A DNA stretch of 64,000 bases from Bacteroidota bacterium (GTDB lineage Bacteria; Bacteroidota; Bacteroidia; Chitinophagales; Chitinophagaceae). Under the pieces are notes generated by a model. The model was not told where the DNA came from. It did not search any database and saw only the letters and a program-made list of their open reading frames with translations. Position 1 is the stretch's first letter, and every line of letters starts with the position of its first letter. Positions 51,003 to 58,995 of this stretch are shown in pieces. The DNA lies in assembly GCA_023428755.1 (NCBI GenBank), contig JAEYWX010000017.1, positions 326,968-390,967 on the forward strand, given 5' to 3'. The translations under genes were made by a program, and so were the position numbers.

Positions 51003-51075
51003 GTACACATTGCGAAAACGAAATAAATAGACAGCGCCGTGTAAAATGATTCATTTATCAGATTCATTATTTATC

Positions 51076-52026
51076 ATGAACATTACCAAACAACAAATTG
51101 AACAGGCACACGAACGCATCAAACCTTTTATTCACCGTACACCTGTGCTCACCTGCAACACCATTAACCAACTGGCAGGTGCTGAATTGTTTTTCAAATG
51201 CGAAAACTTTCAGAAGATCGGTGCATTTAAAATTCGTGGTGGCATGAATGCAGTACTTTCGTTGCCAAACGAACAGTTTGCAAATGGTATTGCCACGCAC
51301 TCGTCAGGTAATCATGCGCAGGCCATTGCGTTCGCAGCAAAACAGGTAGGCACCAAAGCATACATAGTGATGCCCAACACATCGCCTGCCGTAAAAGTAA
51401 ATGCAGTAAAAGGCTATGGTGCAGAAATTACATTTTGCGAACCCAATCAACAGGCACGGGAAACAGCATTGCAGGAAATTGTTGACCGAACCGGTGCTGC
51501 GTTTGTGCATCCGTATAACGATGAACTTGTAATCACAGGTCAGGCAACCTGTGCTAAAGAATTGCTGGAAGAAATTGCATCGCTTGATTGTATCATTGCA
51601 CCTGTTGGTGGTGGTGGATTATTAAGCGGAACTGCATTAAGTGCACATTATTTTTCACCGCAAACAAAAGTATATGCTGGTGAACCCGAAGGTGCAGCCG
51701 ATGCAGTGCTTTCATTTCGTAGTGGAAAAATTGAAACAGCACCCTATATCAATACCATTGCAGATGGATTGCTTACCAAGCTGGGTGATAAGACCTTCCC
51801 CATCATTCAGAAATATGTAACCGATATTTTTACCGTAAGCGATGAAGAAATCATTGCCGCTTTGCGACTGGTGTACGAACGCATGAAAATAATTGTGGAG
51901 CCCAGTTGCGTTGTCCCGTTGGCCGCTATACTCAAAAACAAAGAAGTATTCGCAGGCAAACGTGTGGGTATTATTCTGTCGGGTGGAAATGTTGATCTGC
52001 AAAAATTCTGCGAATGGTTTCAATGA
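51076..52026 (+). CDS. PLP-dependent serine/threonine dehydratase
   Basis: Fold-type II PLP enzyme, 316 aa from ATG at 51076 (MNITKQQIEQAHERIKPF); an upstream ATG at 51046 would add 10 residues. The PLP lysine is Lys52 in GAFKIRGGMNAV, the substrate loop is HSSGNHAQAIA, and the phosphate-binding Gly loop is PVGGGGLLSG. The size lacks the C-terminal ACT-like regulatory domain of biosynthetic IlvA, so it is the catabolic or racemase/dehydratase type acting on L-threonine and L-serine to give 2-oxobutyrate or pyruvate and ammonia. Its gene faces pdxJ, which makes its cofactor. Confidence 0.92.
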   Translation: MNITKQQIEQAHERIKPFIHRTPVLTCNTINQLAGAELFFKCENFQKIGAFKIRGGMNAVLSLPNEQFANGIATHSSGNHAQAIAFAAKQVGTKAYIVMPNTSPAVKVNAVKGYGAEITFCEPNQQARETALQEIVDRTGAAFVHPYNDELVITGQATCAKELLEEIASLDCIIAPVGGGGLLSGTALSAHYFSPQTKVYAGEPEGAADAVLSFRSGKIETAPYINTIADGLLTKLGDKTFPIIQKYVTDIFTVSDEEIIAALRLVYERMKIIVEPSCVVPLAAILKNKEVFAGKRVGIILSGGNVDLQKFCEWFQ

Positions 52027-52062
52027 TATCTGTTCACCTGAGGGGTGACTGCATATCGTTCT

Positions 52063-52785
52063 CTATTCCACATTCAACTGGCGTTTGTACAACTGTACTG
52101 CATTTTCGTAACCAAGGTACAATGCATCGCAGATCAATGCATGACCAATGCTTACTTCATCGATCCACGGAATCGTTTGTATTAAATAATGCAGGTTCTG
52201 CAAATCAAGATCATGACCGGCATTAATGCCCAACCCAAAACTTCTGGCACGGGTTGCAGCAACGAGATATTGATGTACGGCTTCTCTTGGCTCAGCAGCA
52301 TATTGTTTCGCATACGCTTCGGTATACAATTCAATACGATCGGTTCCTGTTTCAACAGCGCCTTCGATCATCCGTATTTCCGGATCACAAAAAATAGATG
52401 TACGGATGCCTGCATTTTTAAACACGGCAACCATATCGATCAAATATTTTTTGTTTTGAATGGTATCCCATCCATGATCGCTGGTGAGCTGCCCCAACGT
52501 ATCGGGCACTAAGGTTACCTGATCGGGTTTTACTTCCAGTACCAGGTCTACAAACGATTGCTCCCTGCAATTACCTTCAATATTAAATTCGGTAGTAATA
52601 ATTTGTTTGATCTGCCGCACATCATCGTAACGGATATGCCGTTCATCGGGGCGTGGATGCACCGTTACACCATCGGCACCAAATTTCTGTGCATCGATCG
52701 CAGCTTGCAACACATTCGGACGGTTTCCGCCACGACTGTTCCGCAGCGTGGCAAATTTGTTGATGTTAACTGAAAGCTTTGTCAT
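52063..52785 (-). CDS. pdxJ: Pyridoxine 5'-phosphate synthase
   Basis: Makes pyridoxine 5'-phosphate from 1-deoxyxylulose 5-phosphate and 3-amino-1-hydroxyacetone phosphate in the DXP-dependent vitamin B6 route. Typical blocks: LSVNINKFATLRNSRGG, GVTVHPRPDERHI, FNIEGNC, LVPDTLGQLTSDHGWD, FCDPEIRMIEGAVETGTDRI and GINAGHDLDLQNL with the terminal SIGHALI. Length, 240 aa, is standard. Convergent with the dehydratase gene and separated from it by about 35 bases. Confidence 0.97.
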   Translation of the reverse strand: MTKLSVNINKFATLRNSRGGNRPNVLQAAIDAQKFGADGVTVHPRPDERHIRYDDVRQIKQIITTEFNIEGNCREQSFVDLVLEVKPDQVTLVPDTLGQLTSDHGWDTIQNKKYLIDMVAVFKNAGIRTSIFCDPEIRMIEGAVETGTDRIELYTEAYAKQYAAEPREAVHQYLVAATRARSFGLGINAGHDLDLQNLHYLIQTIPWIDEVSIGHALICDALYLGYENAVQLYKRQLNVE

Positions 52786-52807
52786 AGTGTAAAGGTAGAG
52801 AAATACT

Positions 52808-52956
52808 GTTATGAGTTAAAGGTTATGAGTTATGGGTGGTCACTCTACAAGTTTTTGTTGACTGTTTTTTTCAACAGCATTTTTTTTAGAAATTAAGTTA
52901 TAATGCATGATGATAAAAGTTATGAACCCCGTAACTCATAACCCTTAACCTGTAAC
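52808..52956. repeat. Inverted-repeat-bounded intergenic element, copy 1
   Basis: The left arm at 52808-52836 (GTTATGAGTTAAAGGTTATG and on to GGG) and the right arm at 52928-52956 are inverted repeats with about 24 of 29 bases matching. The arms themselves contain two tandem units of about 14 bases. The centre is about 90 bases with no coding potential. A second copy with the same arms lies at 54384-54555. Confidence 0.65.
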
Positions 52957-52962
52957 TGTCTT

Positions 52963-53370
52963 CTAAATAAATCCCCTGCAGTTCTTCGCTCCACATTTAC
53001 ATGGCAACTTTCCATCGTGATGTGTTTCACCATAATCGCAGGTAAGCTCCTCTCCTTTTTTGATAGCACGTTTTGAATAAAATTCCACTTGCCTGTATGC
53101 CCGGCGCATGTATGTATTGGGATCGCAGGAATGATTGATGTACGACAATGCATTGCGGTTGACACTTGCATCTAACGCCACCGGATCGTTATCAAACTCC
53201 ACCATCAGCAACTCTCCTTCTTTCTGATTCTTCACCCGTCGCTGCGCTTCTTTGTAGCTGATGATTTCTCCGGCCATGTTACCGAGTTTTCGTTTAGGCG
53301 GAATGGCTTTTTGTGCAAACGCACCTTTGCCTGCTACCTTACTTTTCTTTACTTCAATCGGAAAATTCAT
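52963..53370 (-). CDS. SET-domain protein (bacterial lysine-methyltransferase-like)
   Basis: Small protein of 135 aa consisting of a SET domain and post-SET motif. The SAM-binding AGKGAFA is at 13-19, the catalytic pseudoknot block ALSYINHSCDPN at 74-85, and EELTCDYGE at 108-115 with Tyr113. The post-SET CxC-x4-C zinc triad is Cys124, Cys126 and Cys131, pairing with Cys82 of NHSC as in eukaryotic SET proteins. Family members methylate protein lysines; a bacterial target is not known. It is a single gene flanked by repeated elements; the function is inferred. Confidence 0.9.
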   Translation of the reverse strand: MNFPIEVKKSKVAGKGAFAQKAIPPKRKLGNMAGEIISYKEAQRRVKNQKEGELLMVEFDNDPVALDASVNRNALSYINHSCDPNTYMRRAYRQVEFYSKRAIKKGEELTCDYGETHHDGKLPCKCGAKNCRGFI

Positions 53371-53467
53371 TGGTCAAAAATACAAGAAACAAGGGACAAG
53401 GATCAAGGCACAGGAAAAGCGGAAAGACAAATTCCCAATTCCAAAAAAATTACCGCTTTCGGAGTTT

Positions 53468-53530
53468 TCGTACCTCGTACTCTTACTTCCTACCTCCTAC
53501 TTCCTACCTCGTACTTCGTACCTCGTTCTT
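53468..53530 (+). repeat. Imperfect heptanucleotide tandem repeat
   Basis: About nine units of a 7-base motif TC(G/C)TAC(C/T), with one shortened unit, run from 53468 to the stop codon of the DUF2452 gene. It lies between that gene and the SET-domain gene. Such arrays are length-variable by slippage. Confidence 0.75.
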
Positions 53531-54321
53531 CAACTCACCTCCATCCACGTATGATCCGCCAGCAACTTCGCCGATGCTACAAAGTGTTTGAACGGACCAC
53601 TGCCGCCCCACTCCTGCGGACTGATCATCGACAGCAAATAACTATCATCATTCCGTTGATACAGATGATACACCTGCCCGATCACAGGACGAAAGTTCAG
53701 CTTGGCATCATAGATCATCAACGATAATTCTTTGCGCTTTACAATCTCCTGTGCCTGCCGTGCCAGCAATTCAATTTGCTGTTTGATCTGGTCGAGCTGC
53801 ATATTGGTTTGCTCTTCCATGGCTGTTAATGCCTGGTGACGGATCACTCCTTCTTTGGTGGGACGAATAGCCACGCCACCTATACTCGACGCATACGGCA
53901 ACACACTCATTTGTTTGTGATACACTTCCACATTGGTGTAGCGTTTAAACTCCGGTGTAAAACCAAGTGTGGTGATCTTTAAAAAACCATTTGGCATGAT
54001 TTCGTGTGTAGCGCTGAATTTGATTTGTCCGTTGCTGATAAACTCAATCAGCATGGTAGAGGAATTGGGAATTTCGGAACGGATCTGCTGCGCCACTTCT
54101 GTATTTTCAAATGCATGTACAGCGCCATCGGGCACAAAGTTGTATGATGTATAAAACGCTTCGTTGAGATGCGTTACCCAGTTGGTGCTCATCATCAACG
54201 CTGTTCCGTTCTTCACCGATTCGATTTTACAGTTACCGCTCTTGGGTGTTTCGCCAAATTCGTAACTGCACTTTTCCGGAAACAACTGCCACGATGCTAA
54301 AAAATTATACGCCTGAACCAT
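53530..54321 (-). CDS. DUF2452-containing hypothetical protein
   Basis: Protein of 263 aa without a signal peptide. The first 145 residues are unassigned (beta-rich, with TSYNFVPDGAVHAFENTE). The C-terminal 110 residues match the DUF2452 pattern: GGVAIRPTKEGVIRHQALTA, MEEQTNMQLDQIKQQIELLA (a long helix), KRKELSLMIYDAKLNFRPVI and GQVYHLYQRNDDSYLLSMIS. No function is known. The stop codon abuts a heptamer repeat array. Confidence 0.8.
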   Translation of the reverse strand: MVQAYNFLASWQLFPEKCSYEFGETPKSGNCKIESVKNGTALMMSTNWVTHLNEAFYTSYNFVPDGAVHAFENTEVAQQIRSEIPNSSTMLIEFISNGQIKFSATHEIMPNGFLKITTLGFTPEFKRYTNVEVYHKQMSVLPYASSIGGVAIRPTKEGVIRHQALTAMEEQTNMQLDQIKQQIELLARQAQEIVKRKELSLMIYDAKLNFRPVIGQVYHLYQRNDDSYLLSMISPQEWGGSGPFKHFVASAKLLADHTWMEVS

Positions 54322-54383
54322 ACTGCAAAGATGTGTGAAGTTCTCTAAACACAGATAAGGCGATTTTGTTCAACTTTTAAGAA

Positions 54384-54555
54384 GTTATGAGTTAAAAGTT
54401 ATGAGTTACGGGTGCTTACAACTTTTACCACTCTGTTATGTGTTTAACAGTACAATTTAATACGTTGGCGCAGAGATCCCGATAGCTATCGGGAGAGAAG
54501 CTGAGGCAACCGCAGAGTGCTCACCACTCATAACCCATAACCTTTAACCCGTAAC
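54384..54555. repeat. Inverted-repeat-bounded intergenic element, copy 2
   Basis: The left arm at 54384-54412 (GTTATGAGTTAAAAGTTATG and on to GGG) and right arm at 54526-54555 are complementary over most of about 29 bases and are the same arms as the element at 52808-52956. The centre differs and holds the 18-bp palindrome at 54477-54494. The two copies flank the SET-domain and DUF2452 genes. Confidence 0.65.
54477..54494. repeat. Perfect 18-bp palindrome (TCCCGATAGCTATCGGGA)
   Basis: Self-complementary 18-mer in an intergenic repeat element. I recall the core CCCGATAGCTATCGGG as frequent in Bacteroidota intergenic DNA. A shorter related ATAGCTATCGG also occurs inside the ubiD gene near 56036. 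Confidence 0.7.
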
Positions 54556-54608
54556 CAAAATCATCAACATGAAACTCGAAACAGTTCTCCACCTACCTTT
54601 GAAGAATT

Positions 54609-56456
54609 ATGTCATACAGCTCACTCGAACAATGTTTACTCGATCTGGAAAAGAACGGTCACCTGGTGCGCATCAAAGAAGAAGTAGACCCGCAACTCGA
54701 AATGGCGGCTATTCATCTCCGTGTGTATGAAGCCAAAGGTCCCGCCCTTTTATTTGAAAATGTGAAAGGTTCGAAATACCGGGCCGCTTCCAATATTTTC
54801 GGCACACTCGATCGGAGCAAGTTCATCTTTCGTGATACGTTGCAATTGGTGCAAAAACTCATTGAACTGAAAGGCGATCCGATGAAAGCATTGAAGAGCC
54901 CGATTCAAAACCTCAGTACCGGCTTGGCAGCACTCAAAGCATTACCCAAAAAACAATCTTCGTTTTCGTTTGATAAAATTCAGGTGAGCGATCTTCCGCT
55001 CATTAAACATTGGCCGATGGACGGCGGCGCTTTTGTAACATTGCCACAGGTGTACACAGAAGATATTGACAAGCCCGGCATCATGAAATCGAACCTGGGT
55101 ATGTACCGGATTCAACTGAGCGGAAACGAGTATGAGCTGAACAAAGAAATCGGTTTGCATTACCAACTGCACCGTGGCATTGGTATTCATCAAACAAAAG
55201 CAAACGCCAAGAAACAACCATTAAAAGTAAGTTGCTTTGTGGGCGGACCACCTTCGCATACCTTGAGTGCCGTGATGCCCTTGCCCGAAGGCATCAGCGA
55301 AATGACATTTGCCGGTGTATTGGGCGGCAGACGTTTCCGTTATGCATACGATGCATTGGGCAATGCCATCAGTACAGATGCTGACTTTGTTATTACAGGT
55401 GAAGTTGATCCCTTGCAGAACAAACCCGAAGGGCCATTTGGCGATCACCTCGGTTATTACAGTTTAACACATCCCTTTCCGTTAATGAAGGTGAACAATG
55501 TGTATGCAAAAAAGAATGCCATCTGGGCCTTTACCGTGGTGGGTCGTCCACCACAGGAAGATACCAGCTTTGGCGAATTGATACATGAACTAACGGGCAA
55601 CGCTATTCCACAGGAAGTACCGGGCTTGAAAGAAGTACATGCGGTGGATGCGGCCGGCGTTCATCCCTTACTGTTAGCCATCGGCAGCGAACGTTACACA
55701 CCGTACATGCCCACCAAACAACCGGCTGAATTATTGACGATTGCCAATCATGTACTCGGCACGGGACAGTTAAGCCTGGCGAAATTTTTATTTATCACAG
55801 CTGACGATACGAATCAACTGACTACGCATCACATACAACCCTACCTCGAATATATTTTTGAACGTATTGATCTTACACGTGACCTGCATTTCCATACCAA
55901 CACTACCATTGATACACTCGATTATTCTGGTACCGGTTTAAACAGCGGCAGTAAATTAGTCTTAGCTGCATATGGCGAAAAGAAACGGGAACTGTGCAGA
56001 GAAGTACCACAGGTGTTGAAAGAATTACAGCATCTGATAGCTATCGGATTTGAAAATGCACAACTCTGCATGCCCGGTGTAGTGGCTTTGCAAACAAAGA
56101 AGTTTACCACGTACGAAGAAGCGGAACGAGAGATGGATGTATTAAACCATCAACTATCAACCATGAACCGTGAACTCAATGGCGTAGCACAAATCATCAT
56201 TTGCGATGATGCTTCGTTTGCAGCTGCCACCTTGAAAAACTATTTATGGATAACCTATACCCGCTGCAACCCGAGCCATGATGTATATGGAATTGATGCG
56301 TTTGTACAACACAAGCACTGGGGTTGTAACGGACCGGTTGTATTTGATGTACGCATGAAGCCGCACAATGCACCTGCATTGGAGAAAGATCCTGCTGTGG
56401 AAAAACGGGTAGATCGTTTGTTTGCCAGAGGCGGAAGCTTGGAAGGAATTGCATGA
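54609..56456 (+). CDS. UbiD-family decarboxylase (probable menaquinone biosynthesis decarboxylase)
   Basis: Prenylated-FMN-dependent decarboxylase of 615 aa starting MSYSSLEQCLLDLEKNGHLV. Family blocks: EEVDPQLEMAAIHLRVYEAK, GPALLFENVKGS, NLGMYRIQLSG, GLHYQLHRGIGIH, VSCFVGGPPSHTLSAVMPLP, FVITGEVDPLQNKPEGPFGDH, RPPQEDTSFGELIHELTG and GCNGPVVFDVRMKPHNAP. The E-x-R-type catalytic acid region lies in the GEVDP...EGPFGDHLGYY block. The long form with a C-terminal extension fits the MqnL/menaquinone-type UbiDs common in this phylum (inference). Single gene at the left border of the accessory region. Confidence 0.9.
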   Translation: MSYSSLEQCLLDLEKNGHLVRIKEEVDPQLEMAAIHLRVYEAKGPALLFENVKGSKYRAASNIFGTLDRSKFIFRDTLQLVQKLIELKGDPMKALKSPIQNLSTGLAALKALPKKQSSFSFDKIQVSDLPLIKHWPMDGGAFVTLPQVYTEDIDKPGIMKSNLGMYRIQLSGNEYELNKEIGLHYQLHRGIGIHQTKANAKKQPLKVSCFVGGPPSHTLSAVMPLPEGISEMTFAGVLGGRRFRYAYDALGNAISTDADFVITGEVDPLQNKPEGPFGDHLGYYSLTHPFPLMKVNNVYAKKNAIWAFTVVGRPPQEDTSFGELIHELTGNAIPQEVPGLKEVHAVDAAGVHPLLLAIGSERYTPYMPTKQPAELLTIANHVLGTGQLSLAKFLFITADDTNQLTTHHIQPYLEYIFERIDLTRDLHFHTNTTIDTLDYSGTGLNSGSKLVLAAYGEKKRELCREVPQVLKELQHLIAIGFENAQLCMPGVVALQTKKFTTYEEAEREMDVLNHQLSTMNRELNGVAQIIICDDASFAAATLKNYLWITYTRCNPSHDVYGIDAFVQHKHWGCNGPVVFDVRMKPHNAPALEKDPAVEKRVDRLFARGGSLEGIA

Positions 56457-56557
56457 TGCTGATTGTTGTATTTGCGAAAGTTTTTACAAGGGGTAAACTT
56501 TCGTATATTTATGCGTTAGCTGCTATATGGACAACCTGCAATTTCAAAATTAATCTT

Positions 56558-57190
56558 ATGTGCAATGCTTGGAATCACCCACCTGGTTGTACTTGCGGTT
56601 GGGGCGGTGACGGCCACTTAGGGAAAAGGACGGACGGTAAAACCTTCTCAAATGGACTTACATTATTTGACACAAGACGATTTGACTCATATGTAAATCC
56701 TAACGCAAAATGTCCAGTTTGTGGTGCCGCTGTTTATTTCTATAAATCAGAACACGGAGGACGAGTATTTTTTGATGACTTAGGACCACCTTGGCCTAAG
56801 CATCCATGTACGGACAATTCAAAATACAGTTACCAAATTCCGCTTCCTACAACCCAACATGTTATAAAACAGACAGCATGGCAAAAAAATGGATGGTTTC
56901 CTGTTACGGTTGACAATCTAAAACACAAAAGTGCATATGCCTTTACAATAACAAGAATTGACAGATATTTTTCCTATAAAATTGATACAATGATTTATGG
57001 TTCTTATGCCGAAGAACTAACAAAAATGGACTTGATAATTTTTGCTAAACGTAAAGACAAAACATCTTTTTCGTTAGCAGTTTTTGATATTAATGACAAT
57101 CTAACATTTGAAGTTGAAATCAATCACACAGAAACTAAGTTGGACACCTTTTTCAGTAATAATCAGAACAGTACTTTTAGGTGGCTTTAA
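56558..57190 (+). CDS. Hypothetical Cys-rich protein with CTCGWGG motif (cassette-like gene)
   Basis: Protein of 210 aa from ATG at 56558 (MCNAWNHPPGCTCGWGG). The frame is open back to 56453 but those codons lie in a promoter-like hairpin region. N-terminal Cys pairs CTCGWGG and CPVCGA (about 53-58) together with His residues look like a zinc site. The rest (SAYAFTITRIDRYFSYKID, FSLAVFDINDNLTFEVEI) is beta-rich. I recall the NHPPGC-CGWGG start from hypothetical proteins in unrelated genomic islands, but know of no function. AT content is higher than in the flanking ubiD gene. A TATATTTATG promoter-like box precedes it at 56506-56515. Confidence 0.7.
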   Translation: MCNAWNHPPGCTCGWGGDGHLGKRTDGKTFSNGLTLFDTRRFDSYVNPNAKCPVCGAAVYFYKSEHGGRVFFDDLGPPWPKHPCTDNSKYSYQIPLPTTQHVIKQTAWQKNGWFPVTVDNLKHKSAYAFTITRIDRYFSYKIDTMIYGSYAEELTKMDLIIFAKRKDKTSFSLAVFDINDNLTFEVEINHTETKLDTFFSNNQNSTFRWL

Positions 57191-57206
57191 ATTGACAAGT
57201 AATACA

Positions 57207-57406
57207 GCAGCCAACAGTTTTGCGGCAGCGGGGGCGACGCAAAGCATCGTTCACCATCTGTAATTCTTTTCAGAAGTTGTTCCAGCATGACATTTACTAT
57301 TTAGCTTTAAATAAAATTTTATCTTTAGTATCACCGTTCAGCACTCGTCGTCAGGGGCGACGTAAAATAATTGCCCCACCGACCACAAAACTGTGAACGT
57401 TAGCGG
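57207..57406. repeat. attC-like imperfect inverted repeat between two accessory genes
   Basis: The ends are GCAGCCAAC then AGTTTTG (57207-57222) and CAAAACTGTGAACGTTAGC (57386-57404). They are complementary over the AACAGTTTTG/CAAAACTGT core, with GCCAAC and GTTAGC as outer boxes, like the R'' and R' boxes of integron recombination sites. Internal GGGGCGACG repeats and a GCCCC stretch allow more pairing. The element fills the whole gap between the two genes. Confidence 0.45.
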
Positions 57407-57421
57407 TAATAATATTTGACC

Positions 57422-58258
57422 ATGCTTAATCTTCCATCACCACCGACAGACAATCTTTATAAGTTCATATCAATATTTGGACTTGTGGTTTCAGTTGTTG
57501 CATTTATTTATGTTGAGACCAAATCTTTCGAAAACACTCAGGAAATATATCAACTAAACTCTGAGAAGCGACAATTACTCATTGAAAAGTCCAAGCTTGA
57601 ACGTAAAAAATATGCACTAAAGCAAAGGTTATCAGATTTTGATAAAAAAGCAAATTCAAAATCACCGTCTGTTATGAACGATACAGTAATAGTCTGGACA
57701 AAAGTTATTTCTGGCCCAAAGGACTTAGTTGATGAAAGCACATCTATTTCTCAATTAATCGAAGAGTTAAGGATAGCTGAATTAGACTATCTTAAGAAAG
57801 AGACTGAGATTGAAGACAAACAGTCAGTAATTGATTTGAAGACATCAAAAAATGAAAAGATCTTTGAATGGATTGATATACTACTTCCGTTTGGGGTATT
57901 TCTAACAGTAATAGGCTTTTTACTTTGGTATAATAAATCTCAAAAATATCAAGATATAATTCTTAAAGAGCAGTTTATACAAGCAAATAGAAATGAACAT
58001 TGTCAAAGCTGTGGTATACCATTAAATCGTGACTTAGTTTACGCTTCCAAAACAGAGAGTGAAAAGAAAACAAGCAAATATTGTAGTCACTGCTTCAAAG
58101 ATGGTCAATTCACTGAACCAGACTTGACAATTAACAAAATGAAAATTGCTATTGAAAAACGATGTAAAGAATTAGGCTTTTCAAAGCTCCAGACTTATGT
58201 ATGGAAAAATGATCTAGAAAATCTTGATAGATGGAGAAAAAAATTTCATTGGGATTAA
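57422..58258 (+). CDS. Membrane-anchored coiled-coil protein with C-terminal zinc ribbon (PF12674-like)
   Basis: Protein of 278 aa from ATG at 57422 (MLNLPSPPTDNLYKF); a TTG six bases earlier is the alternative. A membrane segment (about 14-32, SIFGLVVSVVAFIYVE) is followed by a long charged coiled coil (35-145) and a second membrane segment (DILLPFGVFLTVIGFLLWY, about 148-168). The C-terminal 80 residues carry CQSCGIPL, KYCSHCFKDGQFTEPDLTI, the layout of the putative zinc-ribbon family PF12674, usually found as a short separate protein. AT-rich, unlike the core genes. Cassette-like position between structured spacers. Function unknown. Confidence 0.75.
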   Translation: MLNLPSPPTDNLYKFISIFGLVVSVVAFIYVETKSFENTQEIYQLNSEKRQLLIEKSKLERKKYALKQRLSDFDKKANSKSPSVMNDTVIVWTKVISGPKDLVDESTSISQLIEELRIAELDYLKKETEIEDKQSVIDLKTSKNEKIFEWIDILLPFGVFLTVIGFLLWYNKSQKYQDIILKEQFIQANRNEHCQSCGIPLNRDLVYASKTESEKKTSKYCSHCFKDGQFTEPDLTINKMKIAIEKRCKELGFSKLQTYVWKNDLENLDRWRKKFHWD

Positions 58259-58274
58259 ATCACTATGCGCATGC

Positions 58275-58327
58275 TGGCAGCGCAACTGAACAGCATTATT
58301 CATAATCCCGCCGTTGCTTCGTGGCCT
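58275..58327 (+). repeat. 53-bp direct repeat, copy A (downstream of the zinc-ribbon gene)
   Basis: Begins TGGCAGCGCAACTGAACAGC and ends CGTGGCCT. It matches the copy at 58907-58959 at 46 of 53 positions. Both copies begin 16 bases after the stop codon of the preceding gene, so they behave as a gene-end tag. Confidence 0.8.
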
Positions 58328-58385
58328 CACCAGCAACACATGCACAAAAGCTCAGTAAAAACCACAACAACGTAATCATTCAAAT

Positions 58386-58413
58386 CCGTTGTTGGTCGGC
58401 GACACAACAACGG
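58386..58413. repeat. Perfect 9-bp hairpin in the cassette spacer
   Basis: CCGTTGTTG at 58386-58394 pairs with CAACAACGG at 58405-58413 around a GC-rich loop (GTCGGCGACA). It lies in the spacer between copy A of the repeat and the DUF1398 gene. The sequence is related to the CCGTTGCT core of the direct repeat. Confidence 0.65.
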
Positions 58414-58497
58414 CAGCTACCTTTCTTTCCACAGCAATTTTCTTATTTTAGCAGTAATAATACAAAGGCAGGTATACCTGCAAGAAAAAAGAAAACC

Positions 58498-58890
58498 ATG
58501 TTTACACTGGAACAAATCAAAACAGCTCACAGCAAAGTAAAATCAGGTACTGACTTTCCTGCGTACATCAACGATATTAAACAGCTGGGTGTAACCGGGT
58601 ATGAAACATTTGTTTCAGACGGACATACAAACTACTACGGTGCTAATGACTTTAAGATTTCAACAGTCGCAAAGTATAACCCGTTAACAATCGCTGAAAA
58701 CTCAGACCCTGAACAATTCCAAATGGATTTAAAAGCACACCAACAGGGAAAAACAGATTATCCCAGTTTTTGCAGTGACTGTGCTGCATCAGGAATTGAA
58801 AAATGGGCTGTACGTATGGACAGAATGACCTGCACGTATTACGACAGAGCAGGTAAGGAAATTCTAACAGAAGTTATACCCGCACCTTAG
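58498..58890 (+). CDS. DUF1398 family protein
   Basis: Protein of 130 aa from ATG at 58498 (MFTLEQIKTAHSKVKSGTDF); the longer open frame to 58321 runs through the repeat spacer and is not used. The conserved pattern of DUF1398 is complete: FPAYINDIKQLGVTGYETFV, SDGHTNYYGANDFKI, FQMDLKAHQQGKTDYPSFC and GIEKWAVRMDRMTCTYYD. E. coli YbcV is a relative annotated as a phage-related protein. Function unknown. It is framed by two copies of a 53-bp repeat (58275 and 58907), so gene plus spacer make a unit of about 632 bases. Confidence 0.88.
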   Translation: MFTLEQIKTAHSKVKSGTDFPAYINDIKQLGVTGYETFVSDGHTNYYGANDFKISTVAKYNPLTIAENSDPEQFQMDLKAHQQGKTDYPSFCSDCAASGIEKWAVRMDRMTCTYYDRAGKEILTEVIPAP

Positions 58891-58906
58891 AAAACTCCGC
58901 CTTTGT

Positions 58907-58959
58907 TGGCAGCACATTTGAACAGCATTATTCACAAGCACGCCGTTGCTGCGTGGCCT
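58907..58959 (+). repeat. 53-bp direct repeat, copy B (downstream of DUF1398)
   Basis: 46 of 53 bases equal copy A at 58275-58327. It begins 16 bases past the DUF1398 stop, the same distance as copy A from its gene. It contains CGCCGTTGCTGCGTGGCCT. Confidence 0.8.
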
Positions 58960-58969
58960 TTTATTCTCA

Positions 58970-58995
58970 GGCGAGTCTCCTGAAAGGGACTCGCC
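58970..58995. repeat. Hairpin GGCGAGTC/GACTCGCC before the DUF1905 gene
   Basis: A perfect 8-bp stem with a 10-base loop. There is no T run, so it is not a simple terminator. It lies 25 bases upstream of the next ATG and ends the repeat spacer. Confidence 0.6.

Noticed and set aside
52800..52960. CRISPR-like array because of short repeated GTTATGAGTT units
   Set aside because: Units are contiguous or inverted with no regular spacers and no cas genes are present.
58321..58497. N-terminal extension of the DUF1398 protein through the spacer
   Set aside because: The stretch is repeat and hairpin DNA, and DUF1398 proteins begin with the MFTLEQI-type start.
58970..58995. Reading the GGCGAGTC hairpin as a terminator
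   Set aside because: No T run on the plus strand; listed as a structured spacer element instead.
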